NCBI GenBank assembly: GCA_041568735.1
Contig: JBFFZG010000001.1
Span: 1 to 64,000 of the forward strand
DNA: 64,000 nucleotides
Reading direction: 5' to 3'
DNA from: WTJY01 sp041568735
Lineage (GTDB): Bacteria; Chloroflexota; Anaerolineae; Promineifilales; Promineifilaceae
Both the position numbers and the translations under genes were made by a program. The notes under the pieces were generated by a model. The model was not told the origin of the DNA and ran no database searches. It was given only the letters and a program-made list of their open reading frames with translations. Position 1 is the stretch's first letter. Every line of letters begins with the position of its first letter. Below are positions 43,494-60,219 of this stretch, one piece after another.

Positions 43494-44720
43494 TCAGCCG
43501 TCATCCGCCCGTATTTCGGCCGGCCTGGCCCCGTCGGACACCTGGATTTCCACCCGCCGGCCGGCGGTCAGCTCGGCCACCGAGCGCACAATGCGCCCCT
43601 GGTCGTCCCGCACGATGGCATAGCCGCGAGCCAGGGTTGCCAGGGGGCTGACGGCCGCCAGACGGCCGGCCAGCCCGTCGACCCGCCCCACAGCCCGCTC
43701 CAGGCGGCGGGAGAGGGCGTTTTCGAGCGTGGCTGCCAGGAGATCGAGGGATTGGCGGCCGCTGTTGAGCCGGCTGCGTGGGCTCAACAGGTGGAGCGCC
43801 CGGGCCAGGCCGGCCGTTTCCTGCCGGGCCGTTTCCAGGATATCCTCGAGACGACCTTTGAGCGACTGGCGAATGGCGTCGATCGCCCCGGCCAGGTCGG
43901 ATAGGTCCGGCACGGCGATTTCGGCGGCCGCTGATGGGGTCGGGGCCCGCACGTCGGCTACAAAATCGGCAATGGTAAAGTCGATCTCATGACCAACTCC
44001 GCTGACGATCGGATGGCCGGCGGCGGCGATGGCCCGGGCCACCCCCTCGTCGTTGAAAGCCCAGAGGTCTTCAATCGAACCCCCGCCGCGGGCGATGATG
44101 ATCAGATCGACATCTTCACGGCCGTCCAGCCACTGCAGCGCGCGCACGATGCGCGGCGGCGCTTCCCGCCCCTGGACCAGGGTCGGGGCGATGAGAACGC
44201 GGCCGATCGGATAGCGGCGGCGCAGGACATGGAGAATATCCCGCAGGGCAGCCGCGTCGAGGGAAGTGACGATGCCGATTTTTTGCGGCAGCGGCGGCAG
44301 CGGCTTTTTGCGCTCGGCGTCGAACAGCCCCTCGGCCGCCAGCTTCTGCTTGAGCTGCTCGAAGGCGAGGGCCAGATCTCCCTGCCCCAGCGGCTGCAGC
44401 CGGTCGGCGTAGAGCTGGTACACCCCGCCTGCTTCGTAGACCGACACGCGCCCCCGGGCGCGCACGGCGTCGCCATCCTGCGGATCGAAGCGCAGCCGCT
44501 CGGCTGACGAACGCCACATGACACATTTCAACTGCGAGCGGTCATCTTTGAGGGTGAAGTAGAGGTGGCCGGAGCGGGCGCGGGTATAATTGGATATTTC
44601 TCCCTCGACTTCGATCTCCTGCAGGCGAAAATCGACATCGAACAGCTCCCGAATGTATTGGTTGAGCTCGGAAACGGTCCAGATAGCCGGGTCTTCCGCC
44701 GGTGCGGCAAATAATCCCAT
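43494..44720 (-). CDS. xseA: Exodeoxyribonuclease VII large subunit
   Basis: The catalytic subunit of exonuclease VII, 408 residues. An N-terminal OB domain (about 14-110, with VEGEISNYTRARSGHLYFTL) binds single-stranded DNA. The central catalytic domain has IGIVTS, ARGGGSIEDLWAFN and GVGHEIDFTIAD. The helical C-terminal region binds XseB. First gene of xseA-xseB-ftsY-prfB. The -10 box ends 6 bp before the ATG and no Shine-Dalgarno is seen, so the mRNA is probably leaderless. Confidence 0.95.
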   Translation of the reverse strand: MGLFAAPAEDPAIWTVSELNQYIRELFDVDFRLQEIEVEGEISNYTRARSGHLYFTLKDDRSQLKCVMWRSSAERLRFDPQDGDAVRARGRVSVYEAGGVYQLYADRLQPLGQGDLALAFEQLKQKLAAEGLFDAERKKPLPPLPQKIGIVTSLDAAALRDILHVLRRRYPIGRVLIAPTLVQGREAPPRIVRALQWLDGREDVDLIIIARGGGSIEDLWAFNDEGVARAIAAAGHPIVSGVGHEIDFTIADFVADVRAPTPSAAAEIAVPDLSDLAGAIDAIRQSLKGRLEDILETARQETAGLARALHLLSPRSRLNSGRQSLDLLAATLENALSRRLERAVGRVDGLAGRLAAVSPLATLARGYAIVRDDQGRIVRSVAELTAGRRVEIQVSDGARPAEIRADDG

Positions 44721-44726
44721 GGGAAA

Positions 44727-44755
44727 ATTTTAGGACTTCCCCGCCCCCAGCGCAA
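44727..44755 (-). promoter_or_regulatory. Predicted promoter giving a leaderless xseA mRNA
   Basis: Minus strand TTGCGC (44755-44750), 17 bp, TAAAAT (44732-44727), then six bases to ATG 44720. Confidence 0.5.
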
Positions 44756-44767
44756 ACGGCGAGAGAG

Positions 44768-44807
44768 AAAAAAGACCCGGGCCGTTCTCCCCTGAACGGC
44801 CCGGGTC
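44768..44807 (-). terminator. Intrinsic terminator of the amylopullulanase gene
   Basis: A perfect 14-bp GC-rich stem (44774-44787 with 44794-44807) with a 6-base loop, followed on the minus strand by TTTTTTCTCTCTC. It begins 12 bp after the stop codon. Confidence 0.85.
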
Positions 44808-44818
44808 CCGTTATTCGA

Positions 44819-52729
<7,911 letters not shown>

Positions 52730-53117
52730 GTTAACCTCTCCCAGATCCAGTTTGAATTGTCCCTTTGAATGGCAGCTGGCAGCGAGTTCGAATCCATCTA
52801 ACCGCGATGCGCAGTCCCACACCGCAGGCCGCCGCGTGCTTTTGGTCGCTTTTCCGAGGTGTCTGTCAGATCCCTGGCCCCTTAACCAGGGTTGTGCAGG
52901 CTCTCATTCTGCGGGCAGAGCTGTCCATCGTATTGCCGGAGAATGTTTATCCGTCAACTATATCCGCACCGTGGGTTCAGGTCAATATGCCCCCGATCCG
53001 CTGCCGGGGCCAATGGCGGCGCATCCGATGGAATCTCCTATTAACCCTTTTTTCGTGCCCATCGCCCCGCTGCTGGTCGCATTCCCGGCCGGGACCTGTT
53101 AAAATAAGGGAGAAATA
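52730..53117. other. Divergent intergenic region, amylopullulanase - rsfS
   Basis: A 388-bp gap. It contains the amylopullulanase promoter (52957-52985) and its leader of about 220 nt, in which CCCTGG and CCAGGG near 52873-52892 can form a small hairpin. On the plus strand a TAAAAT box (53100-53105) and GGGAG precede rsfS, with no clear -35. No gene was supported. The TTCGAATCC near 52785 is not part of a tRNA. Confidence 0.6.
52957..52985 (-). promoter_or_regulatory. Predicted promoter of the amylopullulanase gene
   Basis: Minus strand TTGACC (52985-52980), 17 bp, TATAGT (52962-52957). Confidence 0.65.
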
Positions 53118-53492
53118 ATGCGATTTATCCCGGAGGTTTTGGCCCTGGAAGCACTGGAATTAGCCAATCTACTCGTCGATTCGATTTCCGATAAAAAGGC
53201 CAGCGACATCCTGATCCTGGATATGAGGGAGCACTCCGTCCTGACCGATTATTTCTTGCTCTGCAGCGCCGGGAGCGACCGGCAGATCCGCGCGGTGGCC
53301 GATGCGGTGCGCGAGGATGCTAAAAACGAGGCCGATATGGTCGCCATGGGACAGGAAGGGTCGGCCGAAGCGGGATGGGTGCTCGTCGACTTTGGCGATC
53401 TCATCGTCCACATTTTTTCTGAAGAGATGCGCCGCTACTACAATCTGGAAGAGCTCTGGAAAGAGGGGCATGTCCTGCTGCGCATGCCCTGA
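53118..53492 (+). CDS. rsfS: Ribosomal silencing factor RsfS (Iojap family)
   Basis: RsfS binds ribosomal protein L14 and blocks joining of the subunits, lowering translation in starvation. The 124-residue protein has the family pattern KKASDILILDMREHSVLTDYFLLCSAGS (read in parts: DILILDMRE, TDYFLLCSA), QIRAVADAV, GWVLVDFGDLIVHIF and EEMRRYYNLEELW. GGGAG six bases before the ATG supports the start. It is a single gene, closed by the bidirectional terminator it shares with ndk. Confidence 0.94.
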   Translation: MRFIPEVLALEALELANLLVDSISDKKASDILILDMREHSVLTDYFLLCSAGSDRQIRAVADAVREDAKNEADMVAMGQEGSAEAGWVLVDFGDLIVHIFSEEMRRYYNLEELWKEGHVLLRMP

Positions 53493-53516
53493 TCTTGAAC
53501 CCGGCGACCAAAAATC

Positions 53517-53550
53517 AAAAAAAGGACCCCCGATCGGGGGTCCTTTTTTT
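53517..53550. terminator. Bidirectional intrinsic terminator between rsfS and ndk
   Basis: A perfect 34-bp palindrome: seven A, GGACCCCCGATCGGGGGTCC, seven T. It gives a 10-bp GC-rich stem with a U tract on either strand, and sits between two convergent genes. Confidence 0.93.
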
Positions 53551-53569
53551 GTTTGCCAGATTGCCTCGC

Positions 53570-54019
53570 CTATTCGACGATCCAGGGATCGACATCCCGA
53601 TCCCACGAGACAAATTCTGCGGCGGAGAAGAAAAGGTTCGCCTCTTTAATCCCATTTTCCGGGCTGTCCGAACCGTGGACGAGATTGCGGCCAACTTCCA
53701 TGCCCAGGTCGCCCCGAATGCTGCCCGGGGCGGCGTCGACCGGCTTGGTGGCGCCGATGGTGGCGCGGGCGGCCGCCACCGCGTTGTTTCCTTCCCAGAC
53801 CATGGCCACAATCGGCCCGGAGGTAATGTATTCAATCAGGCCATCGTAAAAGGGACGTCCTTCGTGGACGGCGTAATGTCGCGCGGCCAGCTCCCGGCTC
53901 ATCTGCAGGAATTTCATCGCCACCAGCTTCAAACCGCGCCGCTCAAAGCGACCCATGATCTCTCCGATCAAACCGCGCTGAACCCCATCCGGTTTGACGA
54001 GTATTAAGGTTTTTTCCAT
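53570..54019 (-). CDS. ndk: Nucleoside diphosphate kinase
   Basis: Transfers the gamma phosphate of NTPs to NDPs through a phospho-His. The 149-residue protein starts MEKTLILVKPDGVQRGLIG, has the catalytic NLVHGSD (His115), GDLGMEVGRN and ends SWDRDVDPWIVE. Length matches the family. The frame is open upstream to 54085, but AGGAGA eight bases before ATG 54019 and homology set the start. Confidence 0.96.
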   Translation of the reverse strand: MEKTLILVKPDGVQRGLIGEIMGRFERRGLKLVAMKFLQMSRELAARHYAVHEGRPFYDGLIEYITSGPIVAMVWEGNNAVAAARATIGATKPVDAAPGSIRGDLGMEVGRNLVHGSDSPENGIKEANLFFSAAEFVSWDRDVDPWIVE

Positions 54020-54061
54020 GCGACCGTTCTCCTTTCGCCTGTAATTTAAAAATTGGCACAG

Positions 54062-54091
54062 AAAAAGGCAGCTGCCCAAAGGCAACTGCCT
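54062..54091 (-). terminator. Intrinsic terminator after the acidic TPR gene
   Basis: On the minus strand AGGCAGTTGCC, loop, GGCAGCTGCCT form an 11-bp stem (one G-U pair), followed by TTTT. It lies between the TPR gene stop and the ndk start. Confidence 0.7.
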
Positions 54092-54152
54092 CGAATATAT
54101 GACACTCTTAAGCTGAATGTGCCGCTATGATACCCGGAAAGGGTCGATCCGG

Positions 54153-57100
54153 CTACATCATTTCCTGGGCCTTCCGATAGGCGTCGAGTGCCTTCTGCAG
54201 GTTGCCCGACCGCATGTAAGCGTCACCCAGAAGGCGCTGCAGCCCGGGGTGAGGCTGGTCGGTCAGCACCGATTCCAGCTCCACAATCAGGCCGGGAAGT
54301 TCCGCCTGCTCCTGCAGGGCGGCCGCATATGCTGCCAGGGCTTCTCCAGTTTCTCCCTGGAGAAGCGCCGCGCGGGCCGGTTCAAAGTGGGAGCGATCGA
54401 CGACCTCTTCGAGCATGTCGCCATCCTCGTCGCCGGCCGCCGCGGTTTCTGCACCGTCTTCACCCGCATCGGCAGCAGCCACAGGTCCTTCGGCCGCCGG
54501 TTCCGGGATCTCCGGTGGCGTGGAAATTTCCGGCTGGACGTTCAGCGCCTGGGAAGCCTGCTCCTCGGCCGTCAGCCAGTCAAGCACGTCGCCATCACCC
54601 AGCGTGTCCATCCAGTCCAGGCCATCGTCCTGGTCGCCGTCGACGGCAAGCCACTCGGGCAGCGGTGAGCCGCCTTCTTCTTCGAGATCGGCGATGTCGA
54701 TGAAGGGCTCGGAAACCGGCTCGTCTTCGCCGCCAGTCTCCGCGAGCACCTCGTCGAGCAGGTCGTCGACCGACAGATCCTCCAGGTCGGCCGCTGGCTC
54801 CTCTTCCAGGTGTTGTTCGGAGGCGAGCCGCTCGATGATGGCCAGTGCTTCATCCGGATCTTCGGGCAGGTCGCCGATTTCATTGCGCACCAGGTCCTCT
54901 TCGGCGCTTTCTTCTTCGTCGAGTTCCGGATCACTGGCGGCAGCCGGTTCCATATCCCCTTCGATAATGGCGATGCCGTCCAGATCGTCGATCCAGTTGA
55001 GGTTTTCTTCATCCCCTTCGCTCAAATCCTGGGTGAAGAGGGCGTCGAGCTCCTCGAGCAGATCGTCTTCTCCCTCGGCAGCGCGGGACGTGGTCGTCGG
55101 CTGTTCCTGGGCAGCCTCGGATTCGGGTTCCGAAGCGGCCGCTGCCTCTTCGCCTTCTTTCAAGGTATCCAGCCAGGCCAGCGGATCGTCGGCGACCGCG
55201 CCGAGCTCCGGACCATCCAGATCGAGCTCCGGCTCCGTTTCGGCCTCCAGGTCAACGGCCGGCGGTTCCTCGGCGGCGGCCTCCTCGGCCGCTTCGCCGA
55301 TTTCCGGGACGGCGTCGATCTGGCTGTCGAGTTCCAGCCAGGCCATGAGCGCTTCCGGATCATCCGGAACTTCAAACCCTTCGATCTCCTGGCCGAATTC
55401 AGCGGCGTGGGCGATTTCCTCGGCGGAAACGTGAAATTCTTCCCCCTCGGCCGCCGCGCCGGTCAAACTGGCTGTCTGGGGCGGTTCCTCGGCAGCCGGC
55501 GCGGTGATTTCTTCGACGGTATCGGCGAAGCCCTCCGCTTCGTCGAGATCGATCGGCGTGGAGGTAACCGGCGCCTCGAGCTCGGCGGCCTCCCCTCCCA
55601 GATCGAGCCAGGCCAGCAGGGCTTCCGGGTCCTCGGGCACGTCGAATCCTTCGATTTCTTCACCGGATTCGGCCGCCAGGGCGATTTCTTCCGCTGTCAC
55701 CCGAAATTCATCCGTCTCTTCGACGGCGGACTCCGCCGCCAGGTCGAGTTCTACCCCTTCCGGGGCTTCCGCCTCCACTTCCGCCGCCGACGGCAGGTCG
55801 CCGCTCTCTTCCCTGGCGCTCTCCACCTCCGCCTCGATCTCTTCAGACCAGACAAGCGTGGCGTTCGGATCGGCCGCGAGTTCAAACTCTTCTTCCGCCT
55901 CTTCCTCGCCCCAATAGTCGGGCGCGGCGGCTTCCTCCTCATCCGGGATTATTTCAGAGATTGGTTCCTCGGCCATAGCCGCTTCGATCTCGTGTTCCTC
56001 TTCGTCAGCGGAGACGGTCCAGGATTCCTCCTCAGGAGTTTCTTCGTCTATTTCGCCCATTTCGAGGAGCTGGGCCGGTTTGTCGGCCGCCTCGTCGGCG
56101 CCAAAGGATTCCGCCATCCAATCGGACACCTCATCCGTCTCCATGTCGGCCGCATCGATATCCAGCCGATCGCCCGGCTGCGAGGCGTCCCAGTCGACGG
56201 TCGGCGGCTCATCCAGGATCGTCTCCGAATGCTCAACCATCCGGTCAAACCAGCCCAGGTCTTCGCCGGTCTCTAATTCAGGATCCCCGGCCGAGGCCGG
56301 CTCATCCTCCAGATCGATCGTCTCCAACGCCAGCGCTTCGAGAAAAGCCAGGTCGGCTTCAAGTTCATCATCCGCCGGGACCGGCGCCTGTCCAGATTCC
56401 AGTGAGTGGCCCATATCAGCCTCCTGCAGGTAATAATCCTCTCCCCCGATCAGGGCTTCGATCAGATCGAAATCTTCCCCCGGCTGGGAATCTTCAATGT
56501 CATATTCAGGTTCTAAATCCGGTTCCGGTTCTAAATCCGGTTCAGGTTCTAAATCCGGTTCCGGTTCTAAATCCGGTTCAGGTTCTAAATCCAGTTCCGG
56601 TATTTCCAGTTCGGCCTCGAGGTCGTCAAAGAGGTCCGTGAGTTCTTCCCCGGCCGCCCGTTCAACCGTCGCCTCGGCTTCCGCTTCATCGGATTCAAGC
56701 TCGCGGAGGAAGGCCGTGATATCTTCTTCGAAAGCAGCTGGTTCTTCGGCCGCCTCCATCTCGAGGGATGCCGGTTCGCCTTCCCCACCCTCCCCCTCTT
56801 CCGGCCGGGTAGACTCGAGGAGCCAGTCCGGCAGCATGGACGTCGCCCCGGCCTCCGAGCTCGACGGCGGTGGGACTGCGGCCGGCTCCCCTCCTTCTTC
56901 CGGTTCTTCCGGCTGTTCTTCGGCCGCAGCTTCCTCGCTCCAATCGATAGAATCAGTCGATTCCACCAGCCAATCGGGCAATTCGACCCCCTCGCCTGCT
57001 TCGGCGCCGGGAGCTATAGGAGCCTCCTCACCGTCCCCTTCGCCTTCAGACTCTTCCGCTTCACCTTCCGTCAGGTCGTCCAGCTCGCTCTCCGGAGTAG

Positions 57101-60086
57101 CCGGCTCCACGGCCGTATCTAACAGGTTTAGCCAGGAAAGATCTTCTTCCTGTGGAGAATCTGCAGCTTCCAGGTCGGACTCCTGCCGTACGAGCCAATC
57201 GGGAATCTCGGACCGGGTTTCTTCCTCGTCGAGTTCAGCAAATGGCTCGCCGCCCTCACCCTGGCCTTCTTCGCCGGCCAGCCACGGCAGTTCAAAGGAA
57301 TCCGACAGCGCATCCTCAGCCGCCGGCATTTCTGCCAGGTCGCTGATCAATGAATCGAGGTCCTGGTCGGTGTCGAATACCGAGACCGCCTCTTCTTTCA
57401 GAAGCCATTCTGGGATGGCTTCATCCTCGTCTGCGTCCGCCAGGTCGACCGCCTCGCCCGGTTCATCACCGGCGGCAAGGATCTCATCCCATGTCTTTGT
57501 CGCCGCATTATCTTCGGCCTCGAGTGGGGCTGTGATTTCTGGCTCGTCTTCCTCAGGAGGTGATGGCTCGACGGACAGGCTGCCACCGGCTTCTTCAAAG
57601 GCGAGATCGACCGACGCGCCGGCATCGCCTTCCTCCTGGCCGGCCGGCGAATCCACCGCCTCGCTCGCCTCCAGTTGGGCCTCCACCTCGGGCAGCGGCG
57701 CTTCCGTCTCCGCTGCCCCGAGCCAATCGTCCCAGGTGTCCTCCCCCTCCGTGGATGGTTCGCCATCCTCGGCATCTTCAACAGACGGGCTCAGAAAATC
57801 AGTGACTGACAGGACAGGCGCTTCTTCCGCTTCAGAACTGGCAGCCTGCGCCCTTTCTTCGCCTTCAGTAAAATCGGCAAAGAGATCGATATCCTCCTCC
57901 GCACTGGCCGCTTCCTCATCTGCATCTGCATCCGGCGTCAGCCAGGCGGTGAATCCGGTCGATTCCTCACCGGCCAGTTCCCCTTCGTCATCGATCGCTT
58001 CAACCAGAAAATCAGGCTCGCTGGTTTCGGCCTCGCCCGTCAGGTCCACCTCTTCCGCACCGCTTTCTTCTTCAGCGGACTCGGGCGTCAGCAAGGCGGT
58101 AAATCCGGTTGACTCCTCGCCGGCCGGTTCCCCTTCGTCGTCGATCGCTTCAACCAGGAAATCAGGCTCGCCCGTTTCGGCCTCGCCCGTCAGGTCCACC
58201 TCTTCCGCACCGCTTTCTTCTTCAGCGGCCTCGGGCGTCAGCCAGGCGGTAAATCCGGTCGACTCCTCGCCGGCCGGTTCTTCTTCTTCGGTTGAACCGT
58301 CCTCGATGCCCTCGAGAAAAGCAGTGAATGATGGCTCGCGCTCGTCGGTTTCATCAGCCGCTCCGGGTGGTGATAGCTCCAGGGCTTCATCCGCCACCGC
58401 CGCCATCCAGTCAGCATCATCCAGCGCCGGCGTTTCCACGTCCGGCTCTTCCGGCAAATCACCCGTCGTCCCTGACCGCAGCCAGCTGGTCAGATTGATC
58501 GCTTCTTCATCTGGCTCCGCCGCCTCATCTTCGGATTCCAGGCCCAGATCCCCGGTTTGCCGCTCTCCCTTCAAGGTCATGGCGATCAGCTCCTGTTCGA
58601 GAGAGCTGCCTTCGTCGGCGGCCGCCTCGTCCGCCGTCTCATCGGCAAAGGGATCGATTGACTCTTCATCGCCGCCATCATCCGGCGCCAGGATTTCACT
58701 GGAGAGGTCTTCGGCCGGGGCGAACCCTTCTCCCTGGAGGAGCTCGTCTGATAGGTCGTCAAACAGCCCTTCGTGCGGATCATCCGCCAGCGTCTCGTGC
58801 AGGCTCTGCTCCGACTCGAGCAGCCAGCCTGGCTTGCGGGCATCGTCCAGGGGATCCGTGGTGGTTTCAAACCAATCGAGACCGGAATCCCCGGCCGGTT
58901 CCCCTTCCGCCGGAGACATCTCATGAAGCCAGTCGGGCAGCGGCTGGTCGCCCGCCGTGTCCGCCGCTCCCTCCGTGCCTTCCTCCTCGGAGCCTTCTTC
59001 CAACCAGTTGGTAAAACCAGCTGCCTCAATAGCCGCCGCATCGGGGTCGACGGCTTTCTGGCTGCCCCAGGTCAGAATCCCACTGCCCTCAGGTTCGACT
59101 TCGTCGCCGCCCTCGTCCAGGATATCCTCGGAATCGAGGGCCAGTTCATTTTCCGGCATGTTTTCCAGGATCCAATCAAACTGGTTTTCCTGACTTTCTT
59201 CTGTGGGCTGGGCGAAGAGCGATTCGTCGTCCGCCCCGTAGGATGACCGGTCAGCACCCCAGCTGGTAGCTATAATGGCCAGTTCATCTTCGCTGAGCGT
59301 GGTTTTCTCAACGGAAAAGCGGCCGGGCACAAACGTTTCGGCCACTTCGCCCAGGACCTGCGCATACAGGGAAGGACCGGATAAATGGGCCTGGTCGATC
59401 AGCAGCAGGGACTGCAGGCGGGTAAACCAGGTTTCGGCCTCCTGCTCCCGACCCCGATGGTGGAGCACACCCGCCATGATGGCGGCGGCCCTGGCGCTGA
59501 ACGGCAGCTGCGCCAAAACCTTCTGCGCCCGTTCGAGGGCCTCCTCTTCCTGGCCGGTGAGCATGAGGCACTCGGCCGCCAGCAGCTGGTAGTCGAGCCG
59601 GTCGGGTGCTGCCTGGACGAGCTGCAGCGCATCAGCCAGGGCCTGTCGAACCTGCCCGCTGCGCAGGTAGATGCGCACCGCTCCGGCCCGCGACAGACCA
59701 GTGGAGGGCGGCTTTTTTTTCTCGGCTTCCCTGTAGATGGCTTCGAGCTCGTCGCGAATATCCCCGTCGTGCGGCTCGATCTCGACGGCCCGGTCGATAT
59801 GGTGAATCGCCTGAGAATATTGATAGGCTTCCCTGGCGATCTGGGCCAGGGCCAGGTGGGCGCTGAGGTCATCTGGATCCACACTCAGGATGCGGCGAAA
59901 GATATCGGCCGCTTCATCCGGCGAACCGCCGAGTAAAAACGCCTTACCGAGAAGGCGGTAGGTGGCCAGGTGACGGGGATACTGCGAAAGGATATGCCGG
60001 CCGTGGAGAACAGCCTGGGCATACTGCTCATTCGCAATTAACCCATCGATATGTTGGAGATATTCGTAAACTTCTATTTGCGCCAC
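54153..60086 (-). CDS. Giant acidic TPR protein with about 30 repeated Trp motifs
   Basis: A 1977-residue cytoplasmic protein, start GTG 60086. Residues 1-245 are TPR repeats. About 300-1880 is a very acidic, low-complexity region with no signal peptide or membrane helix, in which a short motif recurs about 30 times: a hydrophobic or Pro residue, an acidic residue, Trp, then Leu/Met/Ile/Phe (LPDWL, IPEWL, LDWM, LAWLD, GFTAWL). The last 90 residues return to TPR (RSHFEPARAAL, LLGDAYMRSGNLQKAL). No enzyme motif is present. The layout suggests a multivalent scaffold: TPR ends for partners, Trp motifs as docking sites. Function unknown. Confidence 0.85.
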   Translation of the reverse strand: MAQIEVYEYLQHIDGLIANEQYAQAVLHGRHILSQYPRHLATYRLLGKAFLLGGSPDEAADIFRRILSVDPDDLSAHLALAQIAREAYQYSQAIHHIDRAVEIEPHDGDIRDELEAIYREAEKKKPPSTGLSRAGAVRIYLRSGQVRQALADALQLVQAAPDRLDYQLLAAECLMLTGQEEEALERAQKVLAQLPFSARAAAIMAGVLHHRGREQEAETWFTRLQSLLLIDQAHLSGPSLYAQVLGEVAETFVPGRFSVEKTTLSEDELAIIATSWGADRSSYGADDESLFAQPTEESQENQFDWILENMPENELALDSEDILDEGGDEVEPEGSGILTWGSQKAVDPDAAAIEAAGFTNWLEEGSEEEGTEGAADTAGDQPLPDWLHEMSPAEGEPAGDSGLDWFETTTDPLDDARKPGWLLESEQSLHETLADDPHEGLFDDLSDELLQGEGFAPAEDLSSEILAPDDGGDEESIDPFADETADEAAADEGSSLEQELIAMTLKGERQTGDLGLESEDEAAEPDEEAINLTSWLRSGTTGDLPEEPDVETPALDDADWMAAVADEALELSPPGAADETDEREPSFTAFLEGIEDGSTEEEEPAGEESTGFTAWLTPEAAEEESGAEEVDLTGEAETGEPDFLVEAIDDEGEPAGEESTGFTALLTPESAEEESGAEEVDLTGEAETSEPDFLVEAIDDEGELAGEESTGFTAWLTPDADADEEAASAEEDIDLFADFTEGEERAQAASSEAEEAPVLSVTDFLSPSVEDAEDGEPSTEGEDTWDDWLGAAETEAPLPEVEAQLEASEAVDSPAGQEEGDAGASVDLAFEEAGGSLSVEPSPPEEDEPEITAPLEAEDNAATKTWDEILAAGDEPGEAVDLADADEDEAIPEWLLKEEAVSVFDTDQDLDSLISDLAEMPAAEDALSDSFELPWLAGEEGQGEGGEPFAELDEEETRSEIPDWLVRQESDLEAADSPQEEDLSWLNLLDTAVEPATPESELDDLTEGEAEESEGEGDGEEAPIAPGAEAGEGVELPDWLVESTDSIDWSEEAAAEEQPEEPEEGGEPAAVPPPSSSEAGATSMLPDWLLESTRPEEGEGGEGEPASLEMEAAEEPAAFEEDITAFLRELESDEAEAEATVERAAGEELTDLFDDLEAELEIPELDLEPEPDLEPEPDLEPEPDLEPEPDLEPEYDIEDSQPGEDFDLIEALIGGEDYYLQEADMGHSLESGQAPVPADDELEADLAFLEALALETIDLEDEPASAGDPELETGEDLGWFDRMVEHSETILDEPPTVDWDASQPGDRLDIDAADMETDEVSDWMAESFGADEAADKPAQLLEMGEIDEETPEEESWTVSADEEEHEIEAAMAEEPISEIIPDEEEAAAPDYWGEEEAEEEFELAADPNATLVWSEEIEAEVESAREESGDLPSAAEVEAEAPEGVELDLAAESAVEETDEFRVTAEEIALAAESGEEIEGFDVPEDPEALLAWLDLGGEAAELEAPVTSTPIDLDEAEGFADTVEEITAPAAEEPPQTASLTGAAAEGEEFHVSAEEIAHAAEFGQEIEGFEVPDDPEALMAWLELDSQIDAVPEIGEAAEEAAAEEPPAVDLEAETEPELDLDGPELGAVADDPLAWLDTLKEGEEAAAASEPESEAAQEQPTTTSRAAEGEDDLLEELDALFTQDLSEGDEENLNWIDDLDGIAIIEGDMEPAAASDPELDEEESAEEDLVRNEIGDLPEDPDEALAIIERLASEQHLEEEPAADLEDLSVDDLLDEVLAETGGEDEPVSEPFIDIADLEEEGGSPLPEWLAVDGDQDDGLDWMDTLGDGDVLDWLTAEEQASQALNVQPEISTPPEIPEPAAEGPVAAADAGEDGAETAAAGDEDGDMLEEVVDRSHFEPARAALLQGETGEALAAYAAALQEQAELPGLIVELESVLTDQPHPGLQRLLGDAYMRSGNLQKALDAYRKAQEMM
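56509..56598 (-). repeat. Five tandem 18-bp repeats encoding a DLEPEP tract
   Basis: The plus strand shows GGTTCTAAATCCGGTTCC or its GGTTCA variant five times head to tail, starting at 56509, 56527, 56545, 56563 and 56581. In frame within the acidic TPR gene, so length changes keep the reading frame. Confidence 0.93.
57934..58283 (-). repeat. 150-bp tandem repeat, two full copies and one partial
   Basis: Copies begin at 57934, 58084 and 58234, each 150 bp (50 codons). The unit contains TGFTAWLTP, an acidic stretch and DFLVEAIDDEGE. In the middle copy the Trp of the motif is Leu (GFTALL). Confidence 0.88.
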
Positions 60087-60190
60087 AGAGCCTCATTGAG
60101 GAGCGGCCACCAGGTGTGGGGGAAGGTTTCCTGTAGACGGAACGGGAGAAATGCAGGGTGGCCGCCGGTAAGTTTCGTTATTGTAAACTT

Positions 60191-60219
60191 ATTATGCAGG
60201 GATTAGATCATTTAATCAA
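60191..60219 (-). promoter_or_regulatory. Predicted promoter of the acidic TPR gene
   Basis: Minus strand TTGATT (60219-60214), 17 bp, CATAAT (60196-60191). It overlaps the end of the upstream deacetylase gene, giving a leader of about 100 nt. Confidence 0.5.

Noticed and set aside
52770..52800. TTCGAATCC, like a tRNA T-loop
   Set aside because: Flanking bases do not form a T stem, and no acceptor or anticodon arm is present.
56497..58926. 809-codon Ser-rich open frame on the plus strand
   Set aside because: It is antisense to the acidic TPR gene; Glu-rich GAG/GAA codons read backwards give Ser-rich frames. No homology, promoter or ribosome-binding site.
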